Shown here: piece after piece, positions 1-7,986 of the stretch | Position numbering within the stretch: position 1 is the first letter of the stretch | How the letters are laid out: every line of letters starts with the position of its first letter | Assembly (NCBI RefSeq): GCF_009908265.2 | Contig: NZ_JAAATX020000008.1 | Location: 124,001-188,000, forward strand | Reading direction: 5' to 3' | DNA length: 64,000 nucleotides | Source of the DNA: Paragemmobacter amnigenus | GTDB taxonomy: Bacteria > Pseudomonadota > Alphaproteobacteria > Rhodobacterales > Rhodobacteraceae | Notes under the pieces: model-generated | Database searches by the model: none | Told to the model about the DNA's origin: nothing | The model's input: only the letters and a program-made list of their open reading frames with translations | Position numbers and translations under genes: made by a program

Positions 1-16
1 CCCGACCCCGGCTTGG

Positions 17-1051
17 TCATGCGTCCTCGAACACGGTCGGGATGGCCCGCGGCGCGCGGTCCAGCCATTCCGGAACCGGCAGCCCCTTTTCCTTCAGGAA
101 GGTGGGGTTATAGAGTTTGGACTGATAGCGGTTGCCGTAGTCGCACAGGATCGTCACGATCGTATGTCCCGGCCCCATGTCGCGCGCCATGCGGATCGCG
201 CCCGCGATGTTGATGCCCGACGACCCGCCCAGACAGATTCCCTCGTCCTGAAGCATGTCAAAGACCAGCGGCAGCGCCTCGGCATCGGGGATGCGATAGC
301 TGTAATCGGGCCGGAACCCTTCGAGGTTGGCCGTGATCCGCCCCTGCCCGATCCCTTCGGTGATCGACGTGCCGGGCGCATCCAGCTTGCCTTCGGTATA
401 GAAGGAATGCAGCGCCGCCCCCTCGGGATCGGCCAGCCCGATCTTCACGCCCTTGGGCTGCAGCGCCATGCCGACGCCCGCCAGCGTGCCCCCAGACCCG
501 ACCGCGCAGATGAACCCGTCCACCTTGCCGCCGGTCTGCTCCCAAATCTCCGGCCCCGTCCCCTCGATATGGGACTGACGGTTGGCGATGTTGTCGAACT
601 GGTTGGCCCAGATCGCCCCGTTGGGCTCCGTCCGCGCAAGCGCCTCGGCCAGACGGCCGGAATAGCGCACATAGTTGTTGGGATTGCGATAGGGCGCGGC
701 AGGCACCTGCACCAGCTCCGCCCCCGCCAGACGCAGCATGTCCTTCTTTTCCTGGCTCTGCGTCTCGGGGATCACGATTACGGTCTTGAACCCCATGCTC
801 GCACCCACCAGCGCCAGCCCGATGCCCGTATTGCCCGCCGTCCCCTCGACGATCGTCCCGCCGGGCTTCAACGCGCCGCGCGCCACCGCATCGCGGATGA
901 TGTAAAGCGCCGCGCGGTCCTTGACCGACTGGCCCGGATTCATGAACTCGCATTTGCCAAGGATCGTGCAGCCGGTCATCTCGCTCGCCCGCTTCAACTT
1001 TAGAAGCGGCGTATTCCCGATGGTCTCGGCCAGATCGTCGAATGTGCGCAT
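17..1051 (-). CDS. cysK: Cysteine synthase A (O-acetylserine sulfhydrylase)
   Basis: This 344-residue fold-type II PLP enzyme makes L-cysteine from O-acetylserine and sulfide in the cytoplasm. The PLP lysine is K44 in SVKDR, the substrate-binding loop TAGNTG is at about 71-76, a GSGGT phosphate-binding loop lies mid-protein and GGSSG near the C-terminus. At 344 residues it is longer than enterobacterial CysK (about 320), and it has TAGNTG where that enzyme has TSGNTG, so it belongs to a divergent cysteine-synthase subgroup. The ATG has a good Shine-Dalgarno (AAGGAA, 6 nt spacing). Family assignment is firm. In R. sphaeroides cysK has been linked to tellurite resistance, and trgAB lies about 18 kb away here. 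Confidence 0.93.
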   Translation of the reverse strand: MRTFDDLAETIGNTPLLKLKRASEMTGCTILGKCEFMNPGQSVKDRAALYIIRDAVARGALKPGGTIVEGTAGNTGIGLALVGASMGFKTVIVIPETQSQEKKDMLRLAGAELVQVPAAPYRNPNNYVRYSGRLAEALARTEPNGAIWANQFDNIANRQSHIEGTGPEIWEQTGGKVDGFICAVGSGGTLAGVGMALQPKGVKIGLADPEGAALHSFYTEGKLDAPGTSITEGIGQGRITANLEGFRPDYSYRIPDAEALPLVFDMLQDEGICLGGSSGINIAGAIRMARDMGPGHTIVTILCDYGNRYQSKLYNPTFLKEKGLPVPEWLDRAPRAIPTVFEDA

Positions 1052-1076
1052 GTCGGGTTCCTTCGCCTTTTGCTAA

Positions 1077-1105
1077 CGTCTAGGCTCGGGCGCGAGAAAT
1101 CTCAA
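1077..1105 (-). promoter_or_regulatory. Putative sigma-70 promoter of cysK
   Basis: On the minus strand TTGAGA is followed after 17 bp by TAGACG, about 26 bp upstream of the cysK ATG. Spacing is ideal and the -35 good; the -10 is weak. Prediction from sequence only. Confidence 0.4.
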
Positions 1106-1295
1106 GCCATGGCAGGGAAACAGGCGGTTTGACCCTCAATCCTCCCTCCAAACAGTTTCAAAAATTTCCGAAGTCTGCCTTCGGCAAAACCGCTCTATGG
1201 TCCGGCCCCACCAAATGCGCGACTCGCTGCGGCGGTCTCAACCGCAGCCTGCGCGCCAATCCGGCGAAGACCGGCCACTAACCGGACCGCATCCC

Positions 1296-1334
1296 GAGGG
1301 GGGCTGCGGAGACGGCGCGAAGATAACCCCCCTC
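1296..1334 (+). promoter_or_regulatory. Structured leader (hairpin) just upstream of the NCS2 permease
   Basis: The 300-bp gap between cysK and the permease holds no gene. Its last part contains an 8-bp perfect stem, GAGGGGGG (1296-1303) with CCCCCCTC (1327-1334), enclosing a possible GCUG/CGGC helix with a 6-nt loop and a one-sided 10-nt bulge (GCGAAGATAA). The outer stem directly abuts the Shine-Dalgarno AGGGAAAGGA. A second inverted repeat (GCTGCGG...CCGCAGC) lies near 1226-1248. A position-dependent regulatory hairpin or a purine-type riboswitch is possible, since purine permeases are known riboswitch targets; I could not match a class from memory. Confidence 0.4.
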
Positions 1335-1351
1335 AGGGAAAGGAAACGCGA

Positions 1352-2839
1352 ATGACCCAGTCGGTCCATCCGGTGGACGAAGTTCTGCCACCCCCGAAAC
1401 TGTTTACCCTTGGCCTGCAGCATGTGCTGGTGATGTATGCGGGGGCCGTCGCCGTGCCGCTCATCGTCGGGCGGGCGCTGAAACTGGAACCGGCCGACGT
1501 GGCCTTCCTGATCTCGGCCGACCTCTTCGTCTGCGGCATCGTCACGCTGATCCAGTCGCTGGGCGCGACCCAGTGGTTCGGCATCCGCCTGCCCGTGATG
1601 ATGGGCGTGACCTTCGCCGCCGTGGGCCCGATGGTGGCCATGGCCAATGCCAATGGCGGCCCCGCGGGCGCGCAGGCCATCTTCGGCGCGATCATGGCGG
1701 CGGGCGTCATCTCGATGCTCATAGCCCCCTTCATCAGCCGGATGCTCCGCTTCTTCCCGCCGGTCGTGACAGGGACCATCATCCTTGTCATCGGCGTCAG
1801 CCTGATGCGGATCGGGATCAACTGGATCTTCGGCAACCCCGTCGGCCCCACCGCGCCCCAGATCGTGGACCCCGCCCATGCCGACTGGCTGAAGGCCGTC
1901 ACCGAAGGCGCCGCGGCAGGCAGCGTCACGGGCCTGCCCCCCATGCCCGAAGGGCTGGCACTGGCGGCCAAGATGAACAACCCCGCCTATGCGCCGCTGA
2001 CCAACATCCTCGTCTCGGCCATCGTCCTTGTCTCGATCCTCGTCATTGCCCGCTACGCCCGCGGCTTCTTTGCCAATATCGCGGTTCTGCTTGGCATCAT
2101 CATCGGCGCGGTGATCGCCATCGCCATGGGCACGATGACCTTTGCCAAGGTGGGCGAGGCGTCTTGGTTCGGCCTCATCACGCCCTTCCACTTCGGCATG
2201 CCGACCTTCGATCCGGTCATGATCGTCACCATGACGCTGGTGATGATCGTGGTGATGATCGAATCCACCGGCATGTTCCTCGCGCTGGGGGACATGACGG
2301 GCAAGAAGGTCGACCAGCCCATGCTGTCCGCCGGTCTGCGCACCGACGGTCTGGGCACGCTGATCGGCGGCATCTTCAACACCTTCCCCTACACCTCCTT
2401 CTCGCAGAACGTGGGCCTTGTCGGCGTGACCGGCGTGCGTTCGCGCTTCGTCTGCGTGGCGGGGGGGATCATCCTCATCGTCCTCGGCCTCGTGCCGAAG
2501 ATGGGGGCGCTGGTGGAATCGGTGCCGACGATGGTGCTGGGTGGCGCGGGCCTCGTGATGTTCGGGATGGTCGCGGCCACCGGCATCCGCATCCTCGCGG
2601 GCGTCGACTTTGCCAAGAACCGCAACAACCTCTTCGTCGTCGCGGTCTCGCTCGGCTTCGGGATGATCCCGCTGATCGCCCCCAACTTCAAGATGTGGAT
2701 GCCCCATGCCATCCACCCGCTGATCGAAAGCGGCATCCTGCTGGCCTCGGTCGCCGCCGTCCTCCTCAACGCCTTCTTCAACGGCGCCAAGGTGGACGAG
2801 GCCGCGATCAAGGCCGCCGCCGCCGCCGCCGACCACTGA
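1352..2839 (+). CDS. NCS2-family nucleobase permease (uracil/xanthine/urate type)
   Basis: This 495-residue inner-membrane protein is a proton- or sodium-coupled nucleobase transporter of the NAT/NCS2 family. The first membrane segment has the family's QHVLVMYAG signature (about residues 22-30), and the second half has the NAT motif QNVGLVGVTGVRSR, where Q and N contact the base. Some 12-14 hydrophobic segments fit the expected fold, and the length is normal. The start is fixed by AGGGAAAGGA 7-8 nt upstream. Close relatives annotated as urate/xanthine permeases make a purine more likely than uracil, but the substrate cannot be read from sequence alone. It is monocistronic, with a strong terminator after it. 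Confidence 0.88.
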   Translation: MTQSVHPVDEVLPPPKLFTLGLQHVLVMYAGAVAVPLIVGRALKLEPADVAFLISADLFVCGIVTLIQSLGATQWFGIRLPVMMGVTFAAVGPMVAMANANGGPAGAQAIFGAIMAAGVISMLIAPFISRMLRFFPPVVTGTIILVIGVSLMRIGINWIFGNPVGPTAPQIVDPAHADWLKAVTEGAAAGSVTGLPPMPEGLALAAKMNNPAYAPLTNILVSAIVLVSILVIARYARGFFANIAVLLGIIIGAVIAIAMGTMTFAKVGEASWFGLITPFHFGMPTFDPVMIVTMTLVMIVVMIESTGMFLALGDMTGKKVDQPMLSAGLRTDGLGTLIGGIFNTFPYTSFSQNVGLVGVTGVRSRFVCVAGGIILIVLGLVPKMGALVESVPTMVLGGAGLVMFGMVAATGIRILAGVDFAKNRNNLFVVAVSLGFGMIPLIAPNFKMWMPHAIHPLIESGILLASVAAVLLNAFFNGAKVDEAAIKAAAAAADH

Positions 2840-2855
2840 CCGGCGGGCAAAAGAC

Positions 2856-2885
2856 AAAGGGCGGCGGTGCGAACCGCCGCCCTTT
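2856..2885. terminator. Bidirectional intrinsic terminator
   Basis: A perfect 13-bp inverted repeat (AAAGGGCGGCGGT / ACCGCCGCCCTTT) with a GCGA loop gives a hairpin flanked by A- and T-tracts. It lies between the convergent permease and aminotransferase genes and should stop transcription from both sides. Confidence 0.8.
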
Positions 2886-2902
2886 CGCATCGTTGGCGGG
2901 GC

Positions 2903-4303
2903 TCACTCCGCCTTGGCGACCAGCAACCCGTCCGCCTTCAGCCCGGCATAGCTTTCGTCCAGCGACTTCCGCGCCCGCTCGATCAGGATGTCGATCTCGG
3001 CCGGCGTGATCACCAGCGGCGGCGAGATGATCATCCGGTCCCCCACATGGCGCATGATCAGGTTGTTGGCAAAGCACCGCTCGCGCGTCCGCAAGCCCAC
3101 CGTGCCCGCCTCGCTCGCGAACTTGGCCCGCTTGGCCTTGTCCGGCGTCAGCGCGATGGACCCCATCAGCCCCACCAGCTTCGCCTCGCCCACCAGCGGA
3201 TGGTCGGTCAGCGCATCCCAGCGCTCCTTCAGGTAGGGATGCGCCACGTCGCGCACATGCTCGACGATCTTCTCTTCCTGCAGGATGCGCAGGTTCTCCA
3301 GCGCGACCGCCGCCGCCACCGGATGGCCGGAATAGGTATAGCCGTGGAAGAACTCGCCCCCCTCGGCCACCACCGCCGCCACCTCGTCACAGACGATGGA
3401 TCCCCCGATGGGCTGATAGCCCGACGACAGCCCCTTCGCGATGGTCATGATATGCGGCTTGATGCCAAAGGTCTGGCTGCCGAACCAGTTGCCCGTCCGT
3501 CCAAAGCCCGTGATGACCTCGTCCGCGATCAGAAGGATGCCGTATTTGTCGCAGATGCGCTGGATTTCCGGCCAATAGGTGGCGGGCGGCACGATCACGC
3601 CCCCCGCGCCCTGGATGGGCTCTCCGATGAAGGCCGCGACCTTGTCCGCGCCCAGCTCCAGGATCTTGTCCTCCAACAGTTTGGCGCGGGCCAGACCGAA
3701 CTCCGCCTCGGTCATCTCGCCGCCCTCGCCCCACCAGTAGGGCTGGTCGATATGCTCGATCCCGTCGATCTTGCCGCCATGGGCATGGATCGGGGCCATC
3801 CCGCCAAGGCTGCCCCCGCCCATGGTGGACCCGTGATAGCCGTTCTTGCGCGCGATGATGACGCGCCGCTCGGGCTGCCCCTTCACCTGCCAGTACCGGC
3901 GCACCAGACGGATGTTGGTGTCATTCGCTTCCGACCCCGACCCCGCGAAGAACACATGGTTCAGATCGCCCGGCGCCAGTTCCGCCAGCTTCGCCGCCAG
4001 CGCGATGGCCGGCACATGCGTCGTCTGGAAGAAGGTGTTGTAATAGGCCAGTTCCTCCATCTGCCGCGCGGCGACCTCGGCCAGCTCCTTGCGGCCATAG
4101 CCGATGTTCACGCACCACAGCCCCGCCATCCCGTCGATGATCTGGTTGCCCTCGCTGTCGGTCAGCCACACGCCCTTGCCCCGCGTGATCACCCGCGCGC
4201 CCTTGGCCGCCAGCCCGTTCGAGTCGGTGAAAGGATGCATGTGATGCGCGGCGTCCAGCGCCTGCAGCTCTGCCGTGGGCAGGTGGTTGGTGATCATGTT
4301 CAT
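2903..4303 (-). CDS. Class III (omega) aminotransferase
   Basis: This 466-residue fold-type I PLP transaminase belongs to the beta-alanine/putrescine/taurine:pyruvate aminotransferase group. It shows the cofactor phosphate loop GSGSEAN (121-127), the aspartate that contacts the PLP nitrogen in IADEV (D261), and the Schiff-base lysine K290 in TIAKGLSSG. Length is typical. These enzymes move an amino group from an omega-amino acid, polyamine or taurine to pyruvate. The exact donor is not predictable. It stands alone, convergent with the NCS2 permease, and two TGATCA palindromes lie upstream, suggesting control by the adjacent GntR regulator. Confidence 0.87.
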   Translation of the reverse strand: MNMITNHLPTAELQALDAAHHMHPFTDSNGLAAKGARVITRGKGVWLTDSEGNQIIDGMAGLWCVNIGYGRKELAEVAARQMEELAYYNTFFQTTHVPAIALAAKLAELAPGDLNHVFFAGSGSEANDTNIRLVRRYWQVKGQPERRVIIARKNGYHGSTMGGGSLGGMAPIHAHGGKIDGIEHIDQPYWWGEGGEMTEAEFGLARAKLLEDKILELGADKVAAFIGEPIQGAGGVIVPPATYWPEIQRICDKYGILLIADEVITGFGRTGNWFGSQTFGIKPHIMTIAKGLSSGYQPIGGSIVCDEVAAVVAEGGEFFHGYTYSGHPVAAAVALENLRILQEEKIVEHVRDVAHPYLKERWDALTDHPLVGEAKLVGLMGSIALTPDKAKRAKFASEAGTVGLRTRERCFANNLIMRHVGDRMIISPPLVITPAEIDILIERARKSLDESYAGLKADGLLVAKAE

Positions 4304-4361
4304 GGCAAGGCCCTCGCGGAATCAGCGGCCCGCCCCGAACGGCAGGCTTCGCCCGCCACCT

Positions 4362-4402
4362 TATGATCAAAGACCGCCGCCTTCAAGAAATTTGATCAAA
4401 TT
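4362..4402. promoter_or_regulatory. Two TGATCA-centred candidate GntR operators upstream of the aminotransferase
   Basis: A 14-bp perfect palindrome AATTTGATCAAATT spans 4389-4402, and a weaker copy TATGATCAAA lies at 4362-4371. The TGATCA cores are 29 bp apart, close to three helical turns. Both sit 60-100 bp upstream of the aminotransferase start. A third copy precedes the GntR gene itself (5194-5209). Confidence 0.5.
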
Positions 4403-4427
4403 CCCGCAGGCCGCCCGGTCCCTTCAT

Positions 4428-4469
4428 CCCGGCCCAAATACTCTGGGGGTCCGGGGGTGAAACCCCCGG
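4428..4469 (-). repeat. REP-like intergenic hairpin (copy A), probable GntR terminator
   Basis: On the minus strand this reads GGGGGTTTCACCCCCGG followed by ACCCCCAGAGTATTTGG. The hairpin has an 8-bp stem CCGGGGGT/ACCCCCGG (4451-4469). Nearly the same string occurs at 17816-17853, also just after a gene end, and related strings occur at 41631-41738. It follows the GntR stop codon. Confidence 0.55.
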
Positions 4470-4490
4470 CCATGCCCCCAGACCCCGCCC

Positions 4491-5171
4491 TCAGACCCCG
4501 CCCTCGGCCTGCGCCTGCCGGATCTGGTCGATGCCCTGCTGGATGTCGTTCTCTATCGCCCGCGCCAGCCCCGCCCGGTCCCCCGCCCGCATCGCGGCCA
4601 AGGCCTCCTCGTGCCGGTCCGGCAGGGCCGATGCCCCGTAGCGCGCGCAGACCACCCGCAGCGACGGGCCAAAGCGCAGCCACAGCCCCCGCGCGATATC
4701 GACCAGTATCGGCGCCTCGGACGCCTCGTACAGCGCGAAGTGGAATTCGTGGTTGGACGACAGGTAATCCGTCACCGACCCCGCGCGGATGGCGCGGTCG
4801 ACGCGGTCGTCGATCGCCTCCAGCCGGTCGATCAGCGCGGGCGTCAGATGCGCCGCCGCCAGTTCCGCCAGCTTCGGCTCCACCGTCAGCCGGACAAAGG
4901 CCAACTGGTCCAGCAGCGCGGGCGTCAGGTTCGGCACCGCCACCCGCCGGTTCCCCTGCGGCAGCAGCGCCCCTTCCGCCGTCAGCCGCCGGATCGCCTC
5001 GCGCACCGGCGTCATCCCCGCCTCCAGATCGCGGATCAGCCCCTGGATCGTCACCGGCTGGCCGGGGGCCAGATGTCCGAACAGGATCATGTCGCGCAGA
5101 CGGCCATAGGTGACCTCGTGCGAAGGTATCTTGCGCGCGTCTTCGTCCATCGTCCCGTCCAACGTTACCAC
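4491..5171 (-). CDS. GntR-family transcriptional regulator (FCD subfamily)
   Basis: This 226-residue DNA-binding regulator has an N-terminal winged helix (about residues 18-80; MTPVREAIRRL is the recognition-helix region) and a C-terminal all-helical FCD ligand domain with metal-binding-type histidines (SSNHEFHFALY). FCD regulators usually sense small organic acids and repress neighbouring catabolic genes. ATG codons at 5171 and 5150 are both possible; the longer one is given. TGATCA palindromes lie in front of this gene and of the next gene downstream on the same strand, the aminotransferase, so autoregulation plus control of that enzyme is the simplest model. Confidence 0.87.
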   Translation of the reverse strand: MVTLDGTMDEDARKIPSHEVTYGRLRDMILFGHLAPGQPVTIQGLIRDLEAGMTPVREAIRRLTAEGALLPQGNRRVAVPNLTPALLDQLAFVRLTVEPKLAELAAAHLTPALIDRLEAIDDRVDRAIRAGSVTDYLSSNHEFHFALYEASEAPILVDIARGLWLRFGPSLRVVCARYGASALPDRHEEALAAMRAGDRAGLARAIENDIQQGIDQIRQAQAEGGV

Positions 5172-5193
5172 CCGACAGGTAACCGTTGCGCGG

Positions 5194-5209
5194 GGATTTG
5201 ATCAAGTTC
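5194..5209. promoter_or_regulatory. Candidate GntR autoregulatory operator
   Basis: GGATTTGATCAAGTTC is an imperfect palindrome around TGATCA, 23 bp upstream of the GntR start, in the 54-bp gap after the GH43 gene. It matches the perfect copy at 4389-4402 at most positions. Confidence 0.45.
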
Positions 5210-5225
5210 CAATGCGCCCCCCGCG

Positions 5226-6812
5226 TCACGCGCCGGGGATATAATCAAAGCGCAGGAAATCCGCCCCCCAACCCCGCCCCGTCAGGTCATAGGCCACCAT
5301 CCCGACGAAAGCGCCGGTAAAGGACGCATGTTCCCCCCGCCCCCCCTCGTCCGAGATGATCCGCGCATCCAGCACCGGACCCACGGCGCGCAGCGGCTCC
5401 GCCCCCGTCGCCACGTGGAACCGCTGCGCGGCCCCCTCCACCTGCACCTCGATCCGCACCACGCCCGCGCCCAGCGGCACCGTGCCGTGAAAGGTCAGCG
5501 CCTCCCCCGGCCAGTCGCCAAGGCAGGAGACCAGCGTCAGGCACCGCCCCACCCCCGCCTCGTGCGTCACCAGCGCCGCATGGAACTTGTGGCGGTTGTA
5601 ATAGGTCACCAGCCCCGCCCCCTGCTGCCAGCCCGCGGGATCGCAGTCCACCACCGTCGCCGCCGCATAGGCGTGATGCTCCTGCCGCCGCGCCACCAGC
5701 GCCTGCTCGAACCACGATCCGATGCTTTCCCGCCCCGTGATCCGCAGCGCCTGCCCCGTCAGCCGGAACAGCCGGTCCGGATAGGGCGTCCGCAGCCACT
5801 GGAATTCCGGCGGCAGCTCCGCCCGCCCCTGAAAGGACCGGTGCACCGCCCCGTCCGGCCGCCGCCTCGCCGCCGCCCGCACGGCCACCGGCGGGGCCAT
5901 CCCGCCCCCCTCCAGCCGCGGCCAGCCATCCGCGCCCCAGACCACCCGCGCCAGCCCCGTCTCGCGCCCCAGCGGGCAAAAGCCCCCCTCCAGCGGCCGC
6001 CCGCAAAGGAAGCTGTGCAGCCCCTCGCCCTCCGGCGTCTCGACATATTGCCCGTGACCCACGCGCTGCAACGGATGCCCCGCCGCCGCCCGCGCCGTCA
6101 TCAGATGCACGTCGGGGTGCATCTCGTAAGGCCCCGTCACCGCCCGCGACCGCGCCATGGTGACGGCATGGTCATAGCCCGTGCCTCCCTCGGCCACGGT
6201 CAGGTAATACCACCCGTCCCGCCGGAACAGATGCGGCGCCTCGGTCAGACCCAGCCCCGATCCGGTGAAGATCGTGACGACCTCGCCCAGCAGCCCGCGT
6301 TCGGGATGCCATTCCTGCAGCTCGATCCCGTCGAAACTGTCATGCGCGGGGTTCAGCCCCGTCCCCCTGCCCCGATGGTTCCAGCGCATGTTCAAAAACC
6401 ACTTCCGCCCGTCCGCATCATGAAACAGCGACGGATCGAAGCCCGAGGAATTGACATGGACAGGATCGGACCACTCCCCCTCCACCGTCTCGCAGGTGAC
6501 GATGTAGTTATGCGCGTCCTTGAACGCCCCGTCGAAGCGTTTGACATCGGTATAGACCAGCCAGAACCGCCCGTCCGCATGGGACAGGCAGGGCGCCCAG
6601 ACCCCGCAACTGTCGGGATTGCCCCGCATGTCCAGTTGCGATGCCCGCCGCAGGGGCCGCGCCGCAAGCTCCCAGTTCACAAGATCGGTGGACCGGTGGA
6701 TCTGCACCCCGGGATACCATTCGAAGGTCGAGGTGGCGATGTAATAGACCTCCCCCACGCGGCAGATCGACGGATCGGGGTTGAACCCCCGCAGCACCGG
6801 ATTCTCGATCAT
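5226..6812 (-). CDS. Glycoside hydrolase family 43 (beta-xylosidase / arabinofuranosidase type)
   Basis: This 528-residue GH43 enzyme resembles the two-domain xylan beta-xylosidases: a five-bladed propeller over about the first 310 residues and a C-terminal beta-sandwich. The catalytic triad fits family spacing: general base D13 (NPDPS), pKa modulator D126 (SGFDPS) and general acid E191 (LTEAPHLF). It has no signal peptide, so it should act in the cytoplasm on short imported xylo- or arabino-oligosaccharides. It is the last gene of the long ABC/GH2 operon; the start lies 37 bp after the Gfo/Idh stop. The exact glycoside is unknown; xylosides are favoured by the family. Confidence 0.88.
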   Translation of the reverse strand: MIENPVLRGFNPDPSICRVGEVYYIATSTFEWYPGVQIHRSTDLVNWELAARPLRRASQLDMRGNPDSCGVWAPCLSHADGRFWLVYTDVKRFDGAFKDAHNYIVTCETVEGEWSDPVHVNSSGFDPSLFHDADGRKWFLNMRWNHRGRGTGLNPAHDSFDGIELQEWHPERGLLGEVVTIFTGSGLGLTEAPHLFRRDGWYYLTVAEGGTGYDHAVTMARSRAVTGPYEMHPDVHLMTARAAAGHPLQRVGHGQYVETPEGEGLHSFLCGRPLEGGFCPLGRETGLARVVWGADGWPRLEGGGMAPPVAVRAAARRRPDGAVHRSFQGRAELPPEFQWLRTPYPDRLFRLTGQALRITGRESIGSWFEQALVARRQEHHAYAAATVVDCDPAGWQQGAGLVTYYNRHKFHAALVTHEAGVGRCLTLVSCLGDWPGEALTFHGTVPLGAGVVRIEVQVEGAAQRFHVATGAEPLRAVGPVLDARIISDEGGRGEHASFTGAFVGMVAYDLTGRGWGADFLRFDYIPGA

Positions 6813-6849
6813 CGCCAGCCCCGGATCGTCCGCAAGGAACCGCCCCCCC

Positions 6850-7983
6850 TCATGCCAGCAGCGCCTCCGCCTCCCCGATGCCCAGCGCCTCGGGCCGCGT
6901 GCAGGTCGTCCGCATGGTGACGAAAGCGCCCTCCTCGCCCGATTTCAGGCAGGCCGTCATCACCTCCACCCCGTGCAGCGCGCGGTCGATGGAACAGCGC
7001 GCATCCCGCCCGTCGCGGATCGCGGCCACCATATCGGCCAGCCCCGCCATGCGGTAATTCGCATGATCCCCCACCGACGGGTGGTGCGAATTGAAGCGCC
7101 CGAAGGGATGGTCCCAGGCCGCCACCTCCTCCACCCTGCCATCCTTCCCCGCCACCTCGACACGGCCGGAAAAGATGTTGGGATCGGGCACGTAGATCGA
7201 CCCCTCCGTGCCATAAAGCTCCATGTTCGTGCGCTTGTGGCTCCAGACGTCCCAGCTTGTGGACAAGGTCACCGTCGCCCCGCTGACGAAGTCCAGCAGC
7301 GCGTGGATATTGGTGGGCGTCCTGACGGGGATCACCTCGCCCCTGCGCGGCTCGGACGAGATCGTCCGCGTTTCGCTTGCCGAGGAGGTCAGCGCCGCCA
7401 CCCGCCGCACCGGCCCGATCAGGTTGATCAGGTTCGCCACGTAATAGGGGCCAAGGTCCAGCATCGGCCCGCCCCCGGGCAGGAAGAAGAAATCGGGGTT
7501 CGGATGCCAATGCTCCATCCCGTGGCTCAGCACCGCGGCACCGCCCGCGGTGATCGTGCCGATCCGCCCCTCGTCGATGATCGCCCGCGCCATCTGGTGC
7601 GCCCCGCCAAGGAAGGTGTCCGGCGCGCATCCCACCGACAGCCCCTTGCCCCGCGCCAGATCGCGCAGCGCGAGCCCATCCTCCAGCGTCAGGGTCAGGG
7701 GCTTTTCCGAATAGACATGCTTGCCCGCCTGCAGGATCGCCTTGGACACCCCGAAATGCGCATCCGGCACGGTCAGGTTGATGACCACGTCGATCGCGGG
7801 ATTGCCCAGCAGGTCCTCCACCGACTGCGCCTTCGTGCCGAACTCCGCCGCCCGCGCGCGGGCGGCGTCCATGTTCACGTCCGCCACCGCCCGCACCTCC
7901 AGCCCGCGGAAGGACGGCGCCAGCCGCAGATAGGCGGCCGAGATATTGCCGCAGCCGATGATCCCGATCCCCAGTTTCGCCAT
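6850..7983 (-). CDS. Gfo/Idh/MocA-family sugar dehydrogenase
   Basis: This 377-residue NAD(P)-dependent oxidoreductase has the Rossmann glycine motif GIIGCGNIS (7-15), an acidic residue ending strand 2 (VADVN, D36), and the conserved EKP (93-95) whose lysine is catalytic in the family. The C-terminal half is the usual mixed sheet domain. Members oxidise or epimerise sugars and inositols. It starts 3 bp after the upstream isomerase gene within the sugar operon. Dehydrogenase plus isomerase pairs often process an unusual sugar to a central-pathway ketose; the substrate is unknown. Confidence 0.86.
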   Translation of the reverse strand: MAKLGIGIIGCGNISAAYLRLAPSFRGLEVRAVADVNMDAARARAAEFGTKAQSVEDLLGNPAIDVVINLTVPDAHFGVSKAILQAGKHVYSEKPLTLTLEDGLALRDLARGKGLSVGCAPDTFLGGAHQMARAIIDEGRIGTITAGGAAVLSHGMEHWHPNPDFFFLPGGGPMLDLGPYYVANLINLIGPVRRVAALTSSASETRTISSEPRRGEVIPVRTPTNIHALLDFVSGATVTLSTSWDVWSHKRTNMELYGTEGSIYVPDPNIFSGRVEVAGKDGRVEEVAAWDHPFGRFNSHHPSVGDHANYRMAGLADMVAAIRDGRDARCSIDRALHGVEVMTACLKSGEEGAFVTMRTTCTRPEALGIGEAEALLA

Positions 7984-7986
7984 GTC

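Noticed and set aside
1238-2890. Long minus-strand open frame (550 codons) opposite the NCS2 permease
   Set aside because: Low-complexity His/Asp/Arg-rich translation, no ribosome site, and it lies exactly antisense to a well-conserved permease. It is a by-product of high GC at third positions.
5226-6812. Secreted xylanase-type enzyme
   Set aside because: No signal peptide and a two-domain beta-xylosidase architecture; intracellular action is more likely.
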